In this document: piece by piece, positions 10,991 to 22,069 of the stretch
Position numbering within the stretch: position 1 is the stretch's first letter
Layout of the letters: each line of letters starts with the position of its first letter
NCBI RefSeq assembly: GCF_037038585.1
Contig: NC_092521.1
Span: 111,254,605-111,318,604 of the forward strand
Source of the DNA: Patagioenas fasciata
Lineage: Eukaryota > Chordata > Aves > Columbiformes > Columbidae
Direction of reading: 5' to 3'
DNA length: 64,000 nucleotides
Notes under the pieces: model-generated
What the model was told of the DNA's origin: nothing
The model's database searches: none
What the model saw: only the letters and a program-made list of their open reading frames with translations
Translations under genes and position numbers: made by a program

Positions 10991-11400
10991 CTAGCTAAGT
11001 TTAGGGCCAACTCGTGGAGAAGCAGGCACCCAGCCCAAATGGCCCAAAGAAGCCGTGGCAAGGGGCCGTGCTCAGCGCTGCAGAGGAAGGCAAAAAACCC
11101 CCGGAGACGCTTGCTGTCCCACTTGGGGGAAAAAAAAGCCTTCCTCCCCCCAGCTGCAGGGCACGAGAGGCCATCTCCCTGGTGCTTGAGCAGCAGGCAG
11201 GATCCGAGCCAAAAGGGCCCAGAGGAGCTCTGCAAAGTGGTCATGCTCAATGCTGCAGAGGAAGGCAAAAAACCCCCGGGGACCAGTGCCAATCTGCCCC
11301 GGGGGAAAAAATTCCTTCCTGACCCCAGTGCTGGCGATCGGCTGTTCCCTGAGCATGTGAGCCAGACCTGGCTCCTTGTCCCACAGGCTGCTCATGCCTC
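10991..11400. repeat. C-block dimer
   Basis: Two related halves of about 176 bp, each beginning TGCAGAGGAAGGCAAAAAACCCCC and continuing into a GGGGGAAAAAA...CCTTCCT motif. The second half resembles the conserved 3' UTR of sauropsid CR1-type LINEs (recognised from memory of that family, unproved). The whole block recurs ten times in the window, once only partly. Confidence 0.75.
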
Positions 11401-11419
11401 CCAGGACCTGCCCATGCCC

Positions 11420-11475
11420 TATCCTATCCTATCCTATCCTATCCTATCCTATCCTATCCTATCCTATCCTATCCT
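11420..11475 (+). repeat. (TATCC)n microsatellite
   Basis: About 11 perfect TATCC units directly after the C-block. Confidence 0.97.
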
Positions 11476-12100
11476 CCCTTGAGCTGGAGCCATCTCCCGG
11501 ACTTCCGAGAGTGCCCAAATGCCTAGGACCTTGGGGGCAAGAATGCTTGCTGTGCCTGGTGGGACACCAGTGGGTGTTCCAAAGCACTACAAGCCCTTGC
11601 AACCCCTCTACCTCCTATTTCTTACAGCTCCTGAGCCTGTTTCCGCGGGAGATGAGGATGGTGAGCTCTGCAGTGCTCCTCCATCCATGAGCTGAGTTTG
11701 GAAGGTGGCTCTGCCAGCAGATTGTCTTGCAGTGGAGAATCTCCAGCAGCCTCATGCAAGGTCTTCCTCCCTCAGCCCCTGCCCTGTGATGCCACCAGCT
11801 CCTCAAGTGCTTCCTGTGGGATGTGTTGGGGCTGCCCCCGGGCCAGCTCTGGCAGTGGACATGGGACCCGACTGTTCCTTTTGATCCTGCCCGGGGCATT
11901 GTGAGCTCTGCGTTGCCGGGTGCTGGCATTGTGACGCGGGGGTGACAGAGCCCCACGTGTGCAGCCTTGCCCACCCCAACTCTGCCCAGCACCCTATGGA
12001 GGAAGCCTTTACGGTGTTGGCCCCGAATCAGTCCCTGTACCTACAAGACCGGGGAGTAATCAACCTAACCATGCCCCTTTTTTGCCAAAATACGGTGTGG
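11476..12100. repeat. E/F-block, older copy
   Basis: Homologous to 33759-34700 of the array. The first part (GGGACACCAGTGGGTGTTCCAAAGCAC) is also a paralogue of the end of the A-block. The second part is GC-rich around GATGCCACCAGCTCCTCAAGTG. Short open frames on both strands are not conserved between copies. Confidence 0.6.
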
Positions 12101-12370
12101 ATTTGTTGCCAGTCCAGCTTTACTTCCAGTACTTCTTCCAACAGCCCTGTCACGAATTCATGACCAAACCTGGGAAGAAAAAACAAAGTGCCAGAGATGA
12201 GAATTACTGAATGCAACAAGAAGACACAACAGAGATGAGGGAGGAAAACAGCAAGAGGGGAAGGAGAGGAGGAGCAGTGGACATGTAAGCAAACAAGACC
12301 CTTAAATCTCACCCAATCAGAGGAGTGATAGAAGGGTTCCCAAAGACCAGGCTCTGAATAAAAAGCGTAC
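12101..12370 (-). other. CRTAP: CRTAP intron 2 (5' part)
   Basis: Sequence immediately downstream of the exon 2 donor on the minus strand. It recurs in each array unit (about 37640-37883) and in part at 9160. It includes a CCAAT-type motif (ACCCAATCAGAGG) and GAATTCATGACCAAACCTGG. Confidence 0.6.
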
Positions 12371-12520
12371 CTCGTCAGCTTTTGTCTCCAAGTCTCTAAT
12401 TTGCGCCTCAGCATCAGGTCTGCTCTGACAGTAGGCCACATTTCTCTGCATCATTGCAGCATCTGGATCCTTCAGAAGAAGTGTGTGATCTGCCGCAATA
12501 GCTTTTGGAAGGTCCTGAGC
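12371..12520 (-). pseudogene. CRTAP: CRTAP exon 2 copy, 150 nt, frame and splice sites intact
   Basis: CRTAP is an ER protein of the prolyl 3-hydroxylase complex (with P3H1 and cyclophilin B) that modifies fibrillar procollagen. On the minus strand this block is bounded by an acceptor (CCTGTTTAG) and a donor (GAG/GTACGC) and is open for exactly 50 codons. It starts [18 protein letters not shown] and ends [10 protein letters not shown]. That follows vertebrate CRTAP residues of the TPR-like helical region closely, and the 150-nt length and phase 0 equal those of the human exon. Differences at usually conserved positions (Asp after IAA, Cys in the AYC segment) suggest relaxed constraint. No exon 1 or exon 3 is visible nearby, so it is most likely a duplicated gene fragment; it could be part of a larger copy outside view. 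Confidence 0.85.
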
Positions 12521-12763
12521 CTAAACAGGGACGGGAAGTAGAGGAAAGGGGAAAAATAAAGGTTAACTGGGAAAAAAATTCCAAGTTTCTCACTTTCTGT
12601 CAACAAACTTTCCCGCAGCCTATATATTCCCCAGCTGACATCTACCGAAGCCACAGTCTCAGCAGATACAATGTGACACTAGAACTGATACAAATCTTTC
12701 GTGTTTTTTTACCAGCTGCATCGCTAGGAGCGGGTTTCTTTTCATGTTGCAGATAGCATCCTC
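12521..12763. other. CRTAP intron 1-like flank, no other feature
   Basis: AT-rich sequence upstream of the exon 2 acceptor on the minus strand; no further exon recognised. Confidence 0.4.
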
Positions 12764-13075
12764 ATGATTTTAAGTTCAAAAGAAGACTGCCATCCAACTG
12801 CCATAACGGAGGCTGATGACGTCCCCAACGGACACTGCGGTGGCCGGCATGGCAGCCCACAGGGCCATGAAGGCCCCATTGCGGGGCAATGTTGCTCTGC
12901 AGTGCTGTCAATGCTTAGATTTGATTCGCCTCTGATGGAACCAACTCATTTGCCTTTTGTCTTAAGGAAAGACCAACAGCTGCAGATCTTTTGACAATAT
13001 GTTTCACCAACACCACAAAACTGGTAGTTGTATTGCAGAATTATACTATGCTAAGGGATATTGATATTAATATTT
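12764..13075 (-). pseudogene. Diverged upstream part of the P-module
   Basis: Matches 38830-39125 of the array, from CAACTGCC through GCTCTGCAGTGCTGTCAATGCTTA to CTAAGGGAT. The minus-strand start MALWAAMPATA is preserved here (ATG near 12872), but the (GCCTC)n tract of the array is absent, so that microsatellite arose later. The downstream acidic-repeat part is missing. Confidence 0.65.
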
Positions 13076-16000
13076 TTTATTATTGTTTTCCTTGAGTAGG
13101 TAATTGATGAAAAATCTGCTTCAACTTTTAAAACATCTGTTGCTTCAACATAACTGATGAATCAGCAAACATGAATGACAACATTTAACATCTCCAAGAC
13201 TTTTTGCATCAAACGGACCAATCTATTGATGATGCCTCGATGAATGGTTCATTGAATTCCGTGACAAAATTAATGGAACACCTGATTTAAAACATCATTG
13301 TAAAGATACGTTGATTCTTTTTCCTATATGTGTTTATTCTGTATCTCTATAAATTGCTCTGCGTTATACCTCACAAGCACAGGTGAACATCTCCAGCTTT
13401 GCTGGCCCCAGCAGAAGCAGTTTCTTGAGTGAGGGGGGTGGAACAGATGGGAATGGGGCGAGAATGGCGAGGAGGAACATTGCACGTACACTTCAGCGAC
13501 TGTAGCTGGGGTGTAGAAAAGCACATGAGCCACAAGTAGAACCTCTGTGTTTAGCTATCAGGCTGATGTAAAGGCACCTTACCATCTATCCTTAAGATTC
13601 CTACAGACAAAGATAAAAGCAAATCTACAAAACGCAGAATTAGTGCACAATGGATTTTCCCACATTTCCAATGGCATAATCTGTCCAGCAGATCCTGCCC
13701 AGACCAGTCTATTTCATCTTTTTGTCTTGCATCTTCCTGTAAGATGAAAGTACAATATATCATCCTGTTACTGCCCAAGGTACATCATGTCCAGTTGGGA
13801 CCAAAGTGGAAGAGCCTATTTGGATGGTCACCAAACACAACAGGAACTTTAAATGTGATGCTTCATCCAGTTGTAACTCTGTTAACTCTAACATTATTGT
13901 GCTTGTTACTTGCAATCATTTGATGTATAAAAGCCCAGGACACATATAAGCAAAGGATCTCGATTTGTTGTGAGAAACACCTCGATAATACAGTTTAATG
14001 GTGATGTTCTACATTACTGAAGCCATTTGTTTAAACAGAAGTTCACATGCACGCTAACACTGTATACAGATGATATTAGCATTCAAACCAAATAGTTTAT
14101 GAAACAATTGGACTCTTACCACTGAACCACAATATGACACGTATTTATGACGTAGAGGCAAGAGGTAACCGCACTGGCACTCTGTGAGAGAATGAAGTGA
14201 GCTGACTGTGGTCAAAGGGGGTGGAGTGTGGCAGATGTAAGATGTAGTTCAACTGCTGTTGGATTCTGCTTTTATGCCCCAAAAACCCTGTTGATTTAAA
14301 TGGTTTTGCACAGCTTATACTAATGACATGGCTGGAATGGAACAGGATCTTGTGTAGTCTGATGCAAGGACTGTATACAGTCATGGTTTGTAGCTGGGGG
14401 TGGGGATCGGTTCAAGTTACTGTTTATTTGCACAATTTAATATCTTAAATATGAGTGAACATTACAATTGGAACAGTTTCATTTTCACAAGAGGAAATTT
14501 ATGTATCAGTTTTATCCTGTGTCAGAATTAAGATACATATTTATCAAAGACAATGAGTCTAGCTCTAACACTGAAATGCCTTGGTTTTGGGTACTATATT
14601 AGAACTTTTTTTTAAATTTTGAATCATGATGGTCTGTCAATTTATACCTGTTGAGTCTAAGACATTACGTGATGCCTTATGAAAAGGTAAATATTGCTAA
14701 TAATTGATATTTTGTTTCTAGACTATGCCTTTTTAATGCTCTAAAGTCACATGTTAATATCTTGATTGTATCCTTTCCTTTTTATTTGTAGAAGTTCTGT
14801 TCATCAAACCACATAAGCACATACTTAAGTTACAGTGCTAAACTTCATAAATTGCTATAAACTATTGTGTTGCTGTGAACTGTTTGGGCTGATAAACCGA
14901 AGCCATCAGCTTTGTATTTCTACGTGTGCATGTGATTAACATGCAATAGCTCAGACAAGTTACTGGGCAACTGCACGCTCCGGCTACATAGGAGGCACAA
15001 AGAACCCGGCCTGTTCCTTTTAATCAGTGACCTGGGTCACCCTGTCTAACCTGTGGATAAGAGTAGTTTCATACTCCTCTCATGGTGGGAGAAATACAGT
15101 GTGTGTTTCTGCCATGTGTGAGAACCACATTACCAAGACTCTTACTTGGGGGAAAAAAAAAAAACAACAAACAAAACCACAACACAAAACCAAAAAGTAA
15201 CAAAACAAAAAACCAACCAGCAAACCCAAAAGAAAACAAACCCCAAACAAACCACAGCACCCAAAACAAATGAACGAAACAACATCATCATCAACAATAA
15301 AAAAACCACAAACAGCAAACAACAAATCTCAATTTTAAAACTATTTTAACCCAAGACAAACTCTCATTCTTACAAATTATTTTACAACTGCATAAACTTG
15401 TAGACTATACTGTGAATGAGTATTTTGCATGTGACATATTTCAAAGTTTCCGTTCTGGTGTCCTACGCACTTCTGATTGTGATGCCTTCATTTGCCAACG
15501 GCACCTGGTGACAGATGATGTGTGTTGGTTTCAATACACTGTGGAACGGAAAAGGTCATTTGCCAAGGCTCCGAATGCTATTGCAGACGTCGTTTCATTG
15601 GATTGCAATAACAAGTTCCAAGCACCTTTTCCTACCGTTTGTTAATCTGGGAGAATGTTTCTGTACTTCCCTTCCCCATAGGTGCATGTTGATCTGGGTT
15701 GCATCCTGTTGAAGAGTCCTCTGTCTACCAGTTACAGATCACTCCTTTCAGTTCTTGTGCATTTATGAATGCGTATCTACCTATATACCTACTAAATTGT
15801 AACATGAATTCAGACCAATGTGCAGCTGCTATGGAAGTCAGCTATTTCGTAGTTATGGTGTTTGCCCGCAGTGTGGCTTCCCAGTCCAATTTTTGACTCA
15901 GGAAGTTTCAAAAATGATTGCAAGAGTGAGATCAAGACACAAACGACGTCAGATGCCACTAAACAATCTTATTTTATTTTTATGCCTAAAGACAGAGTAA

Positions 16001-16928
16001 AGACAATCTATTTAATTTTAATATGTAAGCTTCAAGCATTCTTTGAGTTCTAGCAATTCACAGTGATCATGCATTTTGCACTTTAACTCACTGTATTTAG
16101 ACCTTTACAGCAGGTCCAATTAAGCAAGCAGCATGAGCGAGCATTTCTCTGTAACAAGCGGGCCTTAAGGATATTCTTTTAGCAAGCAAGCTTTGAGACA
16201 AATAATTCACACTATCTCAGTCTTCCACACTTATGCCATGTGCTAACACAGAGTTGTTTTGTGTCATTTGAGGCTCATGTAGCTAAATGTGTAAAGTAAT
16301 ATCTCGGGTCTAAGAGCTGCAACAGAGACAGTTCACTTCATTAGCAAAGATTTCTTATTCAACCTGTGCTGCTGTGTTCTTAGGGATTACGAGTCTCTGA
16401 TCTCGTTAGTATAATATGCATCTAGATAATAGCTCAGAGCTATAGTTCATTCTTAACATTTGAGATCACCATTGCTTCTGAAATCAATACGACTCTGTAA
16501 AATACAGTAATAGCGCACAAATGGATGAGATGTTGCCAGACAACAAATAGGAGAATATATAAATCATAGTTTACAACATTCTGTTTCAGAATCTAGGAGT
16601 CAGACTGAAGTATCAGAAGATGCCTTTTGAAAAATCCTGTTAGTTATCTTATCCTGTTTGTTTGCAAAAGTGGTTAAAGACTTATATACTTTTTAAACAC
16701 CCCAGAACTGCCTCAGGTTATTTTACATGTTTGAAAGTTACTTCTGCTGAGAAAGTAATAAGTGAGTGCTGCTGCCATCACAGTGAAGGTGTCTGGGCAT
16801 GAGGGAAGTGAGAAATGGTTGTCTAGAGAGGGGAAGAGTGCCTTGAAGTGTGGCCTGCATGCATGGAAAAGGACTCCTTAAACTACCCAGATCTAAACCA
16901 ATATTGAGTTAAGCTGGTTTTACCATTT
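13076..16928. other. Long AT-rich stretch without recognised genes
   Basis: I scanned both strands and found only short open frames without family motifs, and no sequence shared with the repeat families. A small frame at 15818-16000 has a CxC...CxxC pattern but no splice support. Confidence 0.5.
15148..15345 (+). repeat. A+C-only low-complexity tract
   Basis: About 200 bases almost free of G and T (A-runs with CAA/ACC words), the complementary bias to the GT-blocks. Confidence 0.8.
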
Positions 16929-17670
16929 TGTCGTGGTTTAACCTGAGCTAGCAATACAAACATAAGAGCTGCTCACACCTGCCCCCCACCCCTCCCCTCC
17001 TCAATAGGGGAGAGAATCAAAAGGAAAGGGAGAAACTTGGAGTGAGATAAAGACACTGTAATAATATAACAAAATATTAATACACCACTAGTAAATGTAT
17101 ATATATAAAATAGAAATAAAAGGTCCTCAAGCCAGTTCTCACAAACTCTGTCCACACCGAGTAGCCCGTCCCAGGAAGGGGCACCGGGTCCCCACAGTTG
17201 ATCCCAAAGAGATAAAAAAGGAAAAGGCAGAAAAGCCCAGAGGCCTCTGCAAAACGGCAAAGGGCCGAACAAAACATCCCGCACCAAAACTCCCCCGGCT
17301 CTGACAGAAAAAGAGGGAAGAAACAAAACTATGTGCGCAAGAGAAAGCGCCTGAGAGAGTGAGAGAGATCCCCTCCCTCCTTAAAGAATTAGCATGACGC
17401 TAATGGGATGAAATTCTTGTATTGATCAGCCTGGATGTCAGTCAAGCTCTGTCCCATCTCTGCCCCCCTTCCTCGATAGGTCCCATCTCTGGGCAGAGCG
17501 GTCAGAATGTCCTTGGCTCTCAGACCAGAGCAATTACAAACATTAGTTCTGTGCTGGGGTGTTAGCTCTTGTTCTCAAACTAAGTCCAAATAATGACTGT
17601 GCAAGTTGTGAAAAAGAAAGGTTTCTAACCGCGTGAGGAAAATCAGTTCACTTTCGGTGAAAACAGCACA
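16929..17670 (-). mobile_element. Solo LTR (family 1), minus orientation
   Basis: Starts TGTCGTGGTTTAACC and ends CAGCACA, giving TG...CA ends, flanked by a 4-bp duplication ATTT (16925-16928 and 17671-17674). It is the inverted counterpart of 6436-7149; its outer third recurs, truncated, in every array unit. No viral genes are attached. Ends with a 4-bp duplication fit a class I (gammaretrovirus-like) element. Confidence 0.8.
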
Positions 17671-17825
17671 ATTTCAGGTATGGAGCCCTCAGGGCTCTGT
17701 AAGGGCTTTCTTTTCTCTTCTGCCTTCTTTTCCCTTCCCCCTTCCCTCTCCCTTCCTTCACTCTTCCCTCACTCTTCACTAAAAACCACTTCCCAGGACA
17801 CAAAACGCAATGGATACAAGTGTTT
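17671..17825 (+). repeat. GGAGCCCTCAGGGC block and pyrimidine tract
   Basis: GTATGGAGCCCTCAGGGCTCTG followed by a C+T stretch and the CACAAAACGCAATGGATACAAG block. The same order is seen at 40440-40710 and its array copies. Confidence 0.8.
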
Positions 17826-17922
17826 CTATTTTATTTTATTTTATTTTATTTTATTTTATTTTATTTTATTTTATTTTATTTTATTTTATTTTATTTTATT
17901 TTATTTTATTTTATTTTATTTT
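17826..17922 (+). repeat. (TTTTA)n microsatellite
   Basis: About 19 TTTTA pentamers in the second older family copy. Confidence 0.97.
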
Positions 17923-17979
17923 TTAATTTACTTGATTTTATGTTATTTCATGTCATCTCCGTTTCTCACTCTATTTCAG

Positions 17980-18490
17980 AGCCAATGCTCACAATCCTGA
18001 ACACAAGCCCAAGTGTAGCCAGGAGCAGGCTGATGCATTCTTCAGTTTAGCTTGAACAAACAGCCCTTGCAGGCTGGCAAAGGCAAGTCCCAGAGCTGCA
18101 GCAGGAATAGAGGCCAAGCTTTCCCTGGTTCCTGAAGAGGGAGAACCTTGAGAATGAGGCGCAGGACTGACCATGCCCAAAAGAAGGAGAAGAAGGAGAA
18201 GATGATGATGACGGGTGTGGTACCGTGGGATGTTTTCCAGAGCTACGTGACAGGTAGCGACAACGAGCGGACTTTTTGCCTTCCACAGCTTGTTTTGCTG
18301 CTGTGCTTCTTGGGCAGGGATGCACGAGAAGCGCTCTGGTCCCTGCCAGGCGCTGGTGTTGCCCGCAGGGAGAGCTGCCGAGTGGCAGCTGCGAATCCTT
18401 CCTGTTCCTGACAGGACACCAGTGGCTGCTCCAAAGCACTGGGTCCCCATGCAACATCTCTGCATCCTGTTCCCTACATCTGCCTTCTTT
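17980..18490. repeat. A-block, second older copy
   Basis: Close to the array version (40780-41290), including the segment CCTGACAGGACACCAGTGGC that is absent from the 9.5-kb copy. It contains a GGAGAAGAAGGAGAAG run. Confidence 0.8.
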
Positions 18491-20455
18491 GTCTGTAACT
18501 TGTTTGGGTTTTGCCTGTTTCTTTCTACCTTGTTTGTTTTTTTGTTGTTGTGGTGGTGGTGGTGGTGTTTCTCTTGTTGCTGTTGTTCTGGTTTTGTTGG
18601 GGCTTTTGAAGTTTGTTTCGTTTGGTTGGTTTAGGTCAGTTTCTATGAGTTGGTTTTGGTAGGCTTTTTGAGAGTGGTTGTTCGAAGGTGGTTGTTTGAC
18701 GCTGTATTACGTTGTTGGTAGGTTGTGTGTTCGTAGGTCACTGAAGGCGGGTTGTTTTAGGTTAAGGTTTGTTAAGTTTGGTTTAGGTTGGCGGTCTTAG
18801 CTGCTTGTTTCAGGTTTGCAGGTTTAGCTTGGTTTGGGTTGGTTAGTTTAGGTGGGTGGGTTCAGGTTGTTTGATGTTATTTTCCTACCGCTGATGGATG
18901 TTGTTTAGCTTAGGAGGTTTCTTTTTCTTGGTTTTGCTGGGTTCTTTGGTTGGTGCTGTTTTCTGAGGATTCTTTAGCACTGGTTGTGTTAGTTTGCTTT
19001 AGGTTTCTGGTTTTAGCAGCTTGGTTCAGTTTGTTGCGGTCGTTTGAGGTTGGTTTGAGGCAGGTTCTTTGAGGGTGGTTGTGAGAGGCTGGTTGTTGAA
19101 GGCTGGTGGGTTGAGGTTGCTTGATGCAGGTGATTTTTGGTTGAAGTTGTCTTCCATCGGTTGTTGTAGGTGGCGTATCTGAAGCCGTTTTCATTGAGGC
19201 TGTTTTCTGTAGTTTGGTTGAGGTTTGTTTAGATGATTTTAAGTTGGGGGTGGGTTGGTTATTTGAGGTTGTTTCTTTTCAGTAAGCAGTTTAGGTGGGT
19301 TTGTGGGTGTCTGTTTTTAGGTAGGTTGGTTTAGGCAGGTTTGGTTTACATTGTTTAGGTCACTTGAAGGGTTTCTGTTAAGGTTGGTTTAGTTGGTTTA
19401 GTTATGGTTTGGTAGGTTGTTTTAGGCAGTGTTATGCACGGTGCATGTTTTGAAGATGGGTTCCTTCAGGCTGGGGTGGTTTAGATTGGTTGTTGAGGGT
19501 GCTTTAGGTGGTTTGGTTAGATGTACATTGTGTTTTGTTGGTTTTAGGTTGTGTCTGGATGACTTGGATGTGACTGCAGTCTCGCTGGGACATGTGTCCC
19601 CCCCCTAATCACCAGGCTCGACTGGGCTGTTTCTGCTGTCTCAGCAGATGTCCCCTTCCTCTTTCCCTGCTCCACGTGTTTCCCTGCCTTGCTCAAAGAG
19701 GACGACGTTCCCCGCTAGAGCCGAACCATTGCTAGGTCAAGGGTATACGGTAGCTGCGCTGTGCTTGAGAACCTCCCTCCAAACAAGCTCAGGGTCCGTT
19801 AGGAGGAGAACCTGGGGTAGTCAAGCTTCCAAGACTGCAGGCACATCCAAGTGAGACACTGCCTGGGATAGGGTGGCTGGTGGTTGGGTTTTTGTTGTTG
19901 AGGTTTTTTAGGGTGTTTTAGCTTTGTTGTTGAAGTTGAGTTGATCTAGATTGGTTTTTAGCTTGGTCACTGTCGGTTGGTTTCAGTGGTTCTATTTAGC
20001 TTTGGGTTGTTTGCTTTAGGTCGTTTTGGTCAGATTATGTCATTCGGTTTCATATTTTTGAGGTTGGTTTAGATTGGTTGTTTTAGGTAATTTTATTCTT
20101 TATTAGATTGTTTTGAAGTTGTTTGAGATTGTTTAATGGTTATTTAGGATCAAGATTGATTGATTTCGGTTTGTTTAGCTTGTTTGGTTCTAGGTTGCTT
20201 ATGGTTGGCTGAGAAATGCCGGTTTATGTAGTTTTAGATTGTTTTAGGTGGGATTATTTCGATCATTTGGTTTAGGTAGGTTTGTTTTAGGGTGTTTAGG
20301 TTGGTTTATTTAGTTTGGTTTAGGTAGTTTTAGGTAATTTGTTGTAGATTGTTTAAGGTTCTGTTTAGGTTGTTGGTGGCTGATTGAAGTTTTTTAAGGC
20401 AGACTTGTTTAGAGTCTTTAAGGTTGGTTTAGGTGAGCTGTTCTATGCTGGTTTG
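18491..20455 (+). repeat. GT-block with embedded island, second older copy
   Basis: Extended G+T-biased sequence interrupted at about 19570-19870 by a normal-composition island (GGGACATGTGTCCCCCCC to GAGACACTGCCTGGG). The array GT-blocks have the same island at the same place, so this copy is the closest relative of the array. Confidence 0.85.
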
Positions 20456-20880
20456 GGTGTGCTATTCTAGCTAAGTTTAGGGCCAGCTCGTGGAGCAGCA
20501 GGCACCCAGCCCAAATGGCCCAAAGAAGCCGTGGCAAGGGGCCGTGCTCAGCGCTGCAGAGGAAGGCAAAAAACCCCCGGAGACGCTTGCTGTCCCACTT
20601 GGGGGAAAAAAAAGCCTTCCTCCCCCCAGCTGCAGGGCACGAGAGGCCATCTCCCTGGTGCTTGAGCAGCAGGCAGGATCCGAGCCAAAAGGGCCCAGAG
20701 GAGCTCTGCAAAGTAGTCATGCTCAATGCTTCAGAGAAAACCCCCGGGGACCAGTGCCAATCTGCCCCGGGGGAAAAAATTCCTTCCTGACCCCAGTGCT
20801 GGCGATCGGCTGTTCCCTGAGCATGTGAGCCAGACCTGGCTCCTTGTCCCACAGGCTGCTCACGCCTCCCAGGACCTGCC
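20456..20880. repeat. C-block dimer, second older copy
   Basis: Same two-half structure as at 11 kb, with a short deletion at the start of the second half (AATGCTTCAGAGAAAACCCCC). Confidence 0.75.
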
Positions 20881-20887
20881 CAAGCCC

Positions 20888-20952
20888 TATCCTATCCTAT
20901 CCTATCCTATCCTATCCTATCCTATCCTATCCTATCCTATCCTATCCTATCC
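20888..20952 (+). repeat. (TATCC)n microsatellite
   Basis: About 13 perfect TATCC units. Confidence 0.97.
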
Positions 20953-21350
20953 TCCCTTGAACTGGAGTCATCTCCCAGGCTTCCGAGCGTGCTCAAATGC
21001 CCCTGACCTGATGGACCTTGGGGGGGACTAGAATGCTTCCTGTGCCTGGTGGGACACCAGTGGTTGTCCCAAAGCACTGCCACCCCTTGCAACCCTTTTA
21101 CATCCTATTTCTTACGGCTCTTGAGCCTGGCTCCACAGGGGATGAAGATGGTGAGCTCTGCAGTGCTCCTCCCGAAGGAATTCCCTTGGTCTTGCCACTG
21201 CTATCCAGCTGAAAAGGATTTCCAGCCATCAGATAAGCTTGGAAGGTGGCCCTGGCAGTCCGTGTGCCGTTCCTTCCCAATGCAGCAAGTGACATGTGTT
21301 GCCCAATGCAGCAAGTGACGTGCTGCTACGCTGTCATTTATGGTGACGCT
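20953..21350. repeat. E-block, second older copy
   Basis: Homologous to 33759-34155. It then breaks directly into GT-block sequence at about 21350, while the array continues into the F-block. Confidence 0.7.
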
Positions 21351-21577
21351 GTCTGTGTTTTTAGGTAGGTTTGGTTTCCATCGTTGAGGTTGCTTGAAGG
21401 GTTTGTGTTGAGGTTGTTTCAGGTGGTTTGGTTGAGGTTGGTTTAGTTGTTTTGGGGTAGTTTGGGTTAGGGGATTTGATTTGGGTAGGCTTTTGGAGGT
21501 TGTTGAGGTGTTTTCTGGTGGTTTAGGTTGAATAGGTGGTTTAGTTTGAGTTTTTTGGTGGGTTTGGTTTTGGTTGT
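21351..21577 (+). repeat. GT-block interrupted by provirus (left part)
   Basis: Matches 10370-10604. Ends GGTTTTGGTTGT, where the provirus begins; the block resumes at 27258. Confidence 0.85.
21572..21577. repeat. Target-site duplication, left
   Basis: GGTTGT next to the LTR end; its partner is TGTTGT at 27258. The empty site at about 10599-10604 reads GGTTGT. Confidence 0.8.
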
Positions 21578-21845
21578 TGCTGCCTCAAGGTGGCAGTGGC
21601 GACCTGTTTAAGGAACGGCACGGCTACCAACCCCAGGCTGCTCAGGCCATCAGCTCACAGACACCAATGTGGTGGGTGGCAAATGGTGTTTATTGATAGG
21701 TAACACAGCATTATATACCTTGGGTTTAGAACGTCACTTCCGTCTGCTTACATCATACACTACACGCTACTGCCTATCAAGGGAGGGGGTACTACCTTTC
21801 CGTACAGCGCGATATCTTCCGGTCGCCAGACGCTAACTACCTACT
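21578..21845 (-). mobile_element. 3' LTR of provirus
   Basis: Holds TATATAATGC and AATAAA on the minus strand in the spacing of promoter and poly(A) signal. Its outer dinucleotide is mutated (CA to CT on the plus strand) relative to the other LTR. Confidence 0.93.
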
Positions 21846-21859
21846 TTCCCCCCTCCCTA
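21846..21859 (-). other. Polypurine tract
   Basis: AGGGAGGGGGGAAA on the minus strand, immediately before the 3' LTR. It serves as plus-strand primer in reverse transcription. Confidence 0.8.
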
Positions 21860-22069
21860 TGCACAACTAAATTAGCTAAAACATAACAGTCTTAAAAAAT
21901 TTTTGCTTCTGTCTTGGTGCAATACTTTGCAACAATCTTTAGAGGTAGACTTCATAACTTGAACAATAAGGCACAATAAACAGGTGAAAACTAGGGGGTG
22001 ACTGCTAACAATGGGGTGTAACCAGGGATAACTAGGGATAACTGGGGATAACACTGGGTAAATACTCTC

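Noticed and set aside
15818-16000. Small frame with CxC...CxxC zinc-ribbon-like spacing
   Set aside because: No second structural half, no splice sites or conservation visible in one sequence.
18541-18570. Telomeric repeat tract within GT-blocks
   Set aside because: TTAGG words occur, but never as TTAGGG in tandem, so it is not an interstitial telomere.
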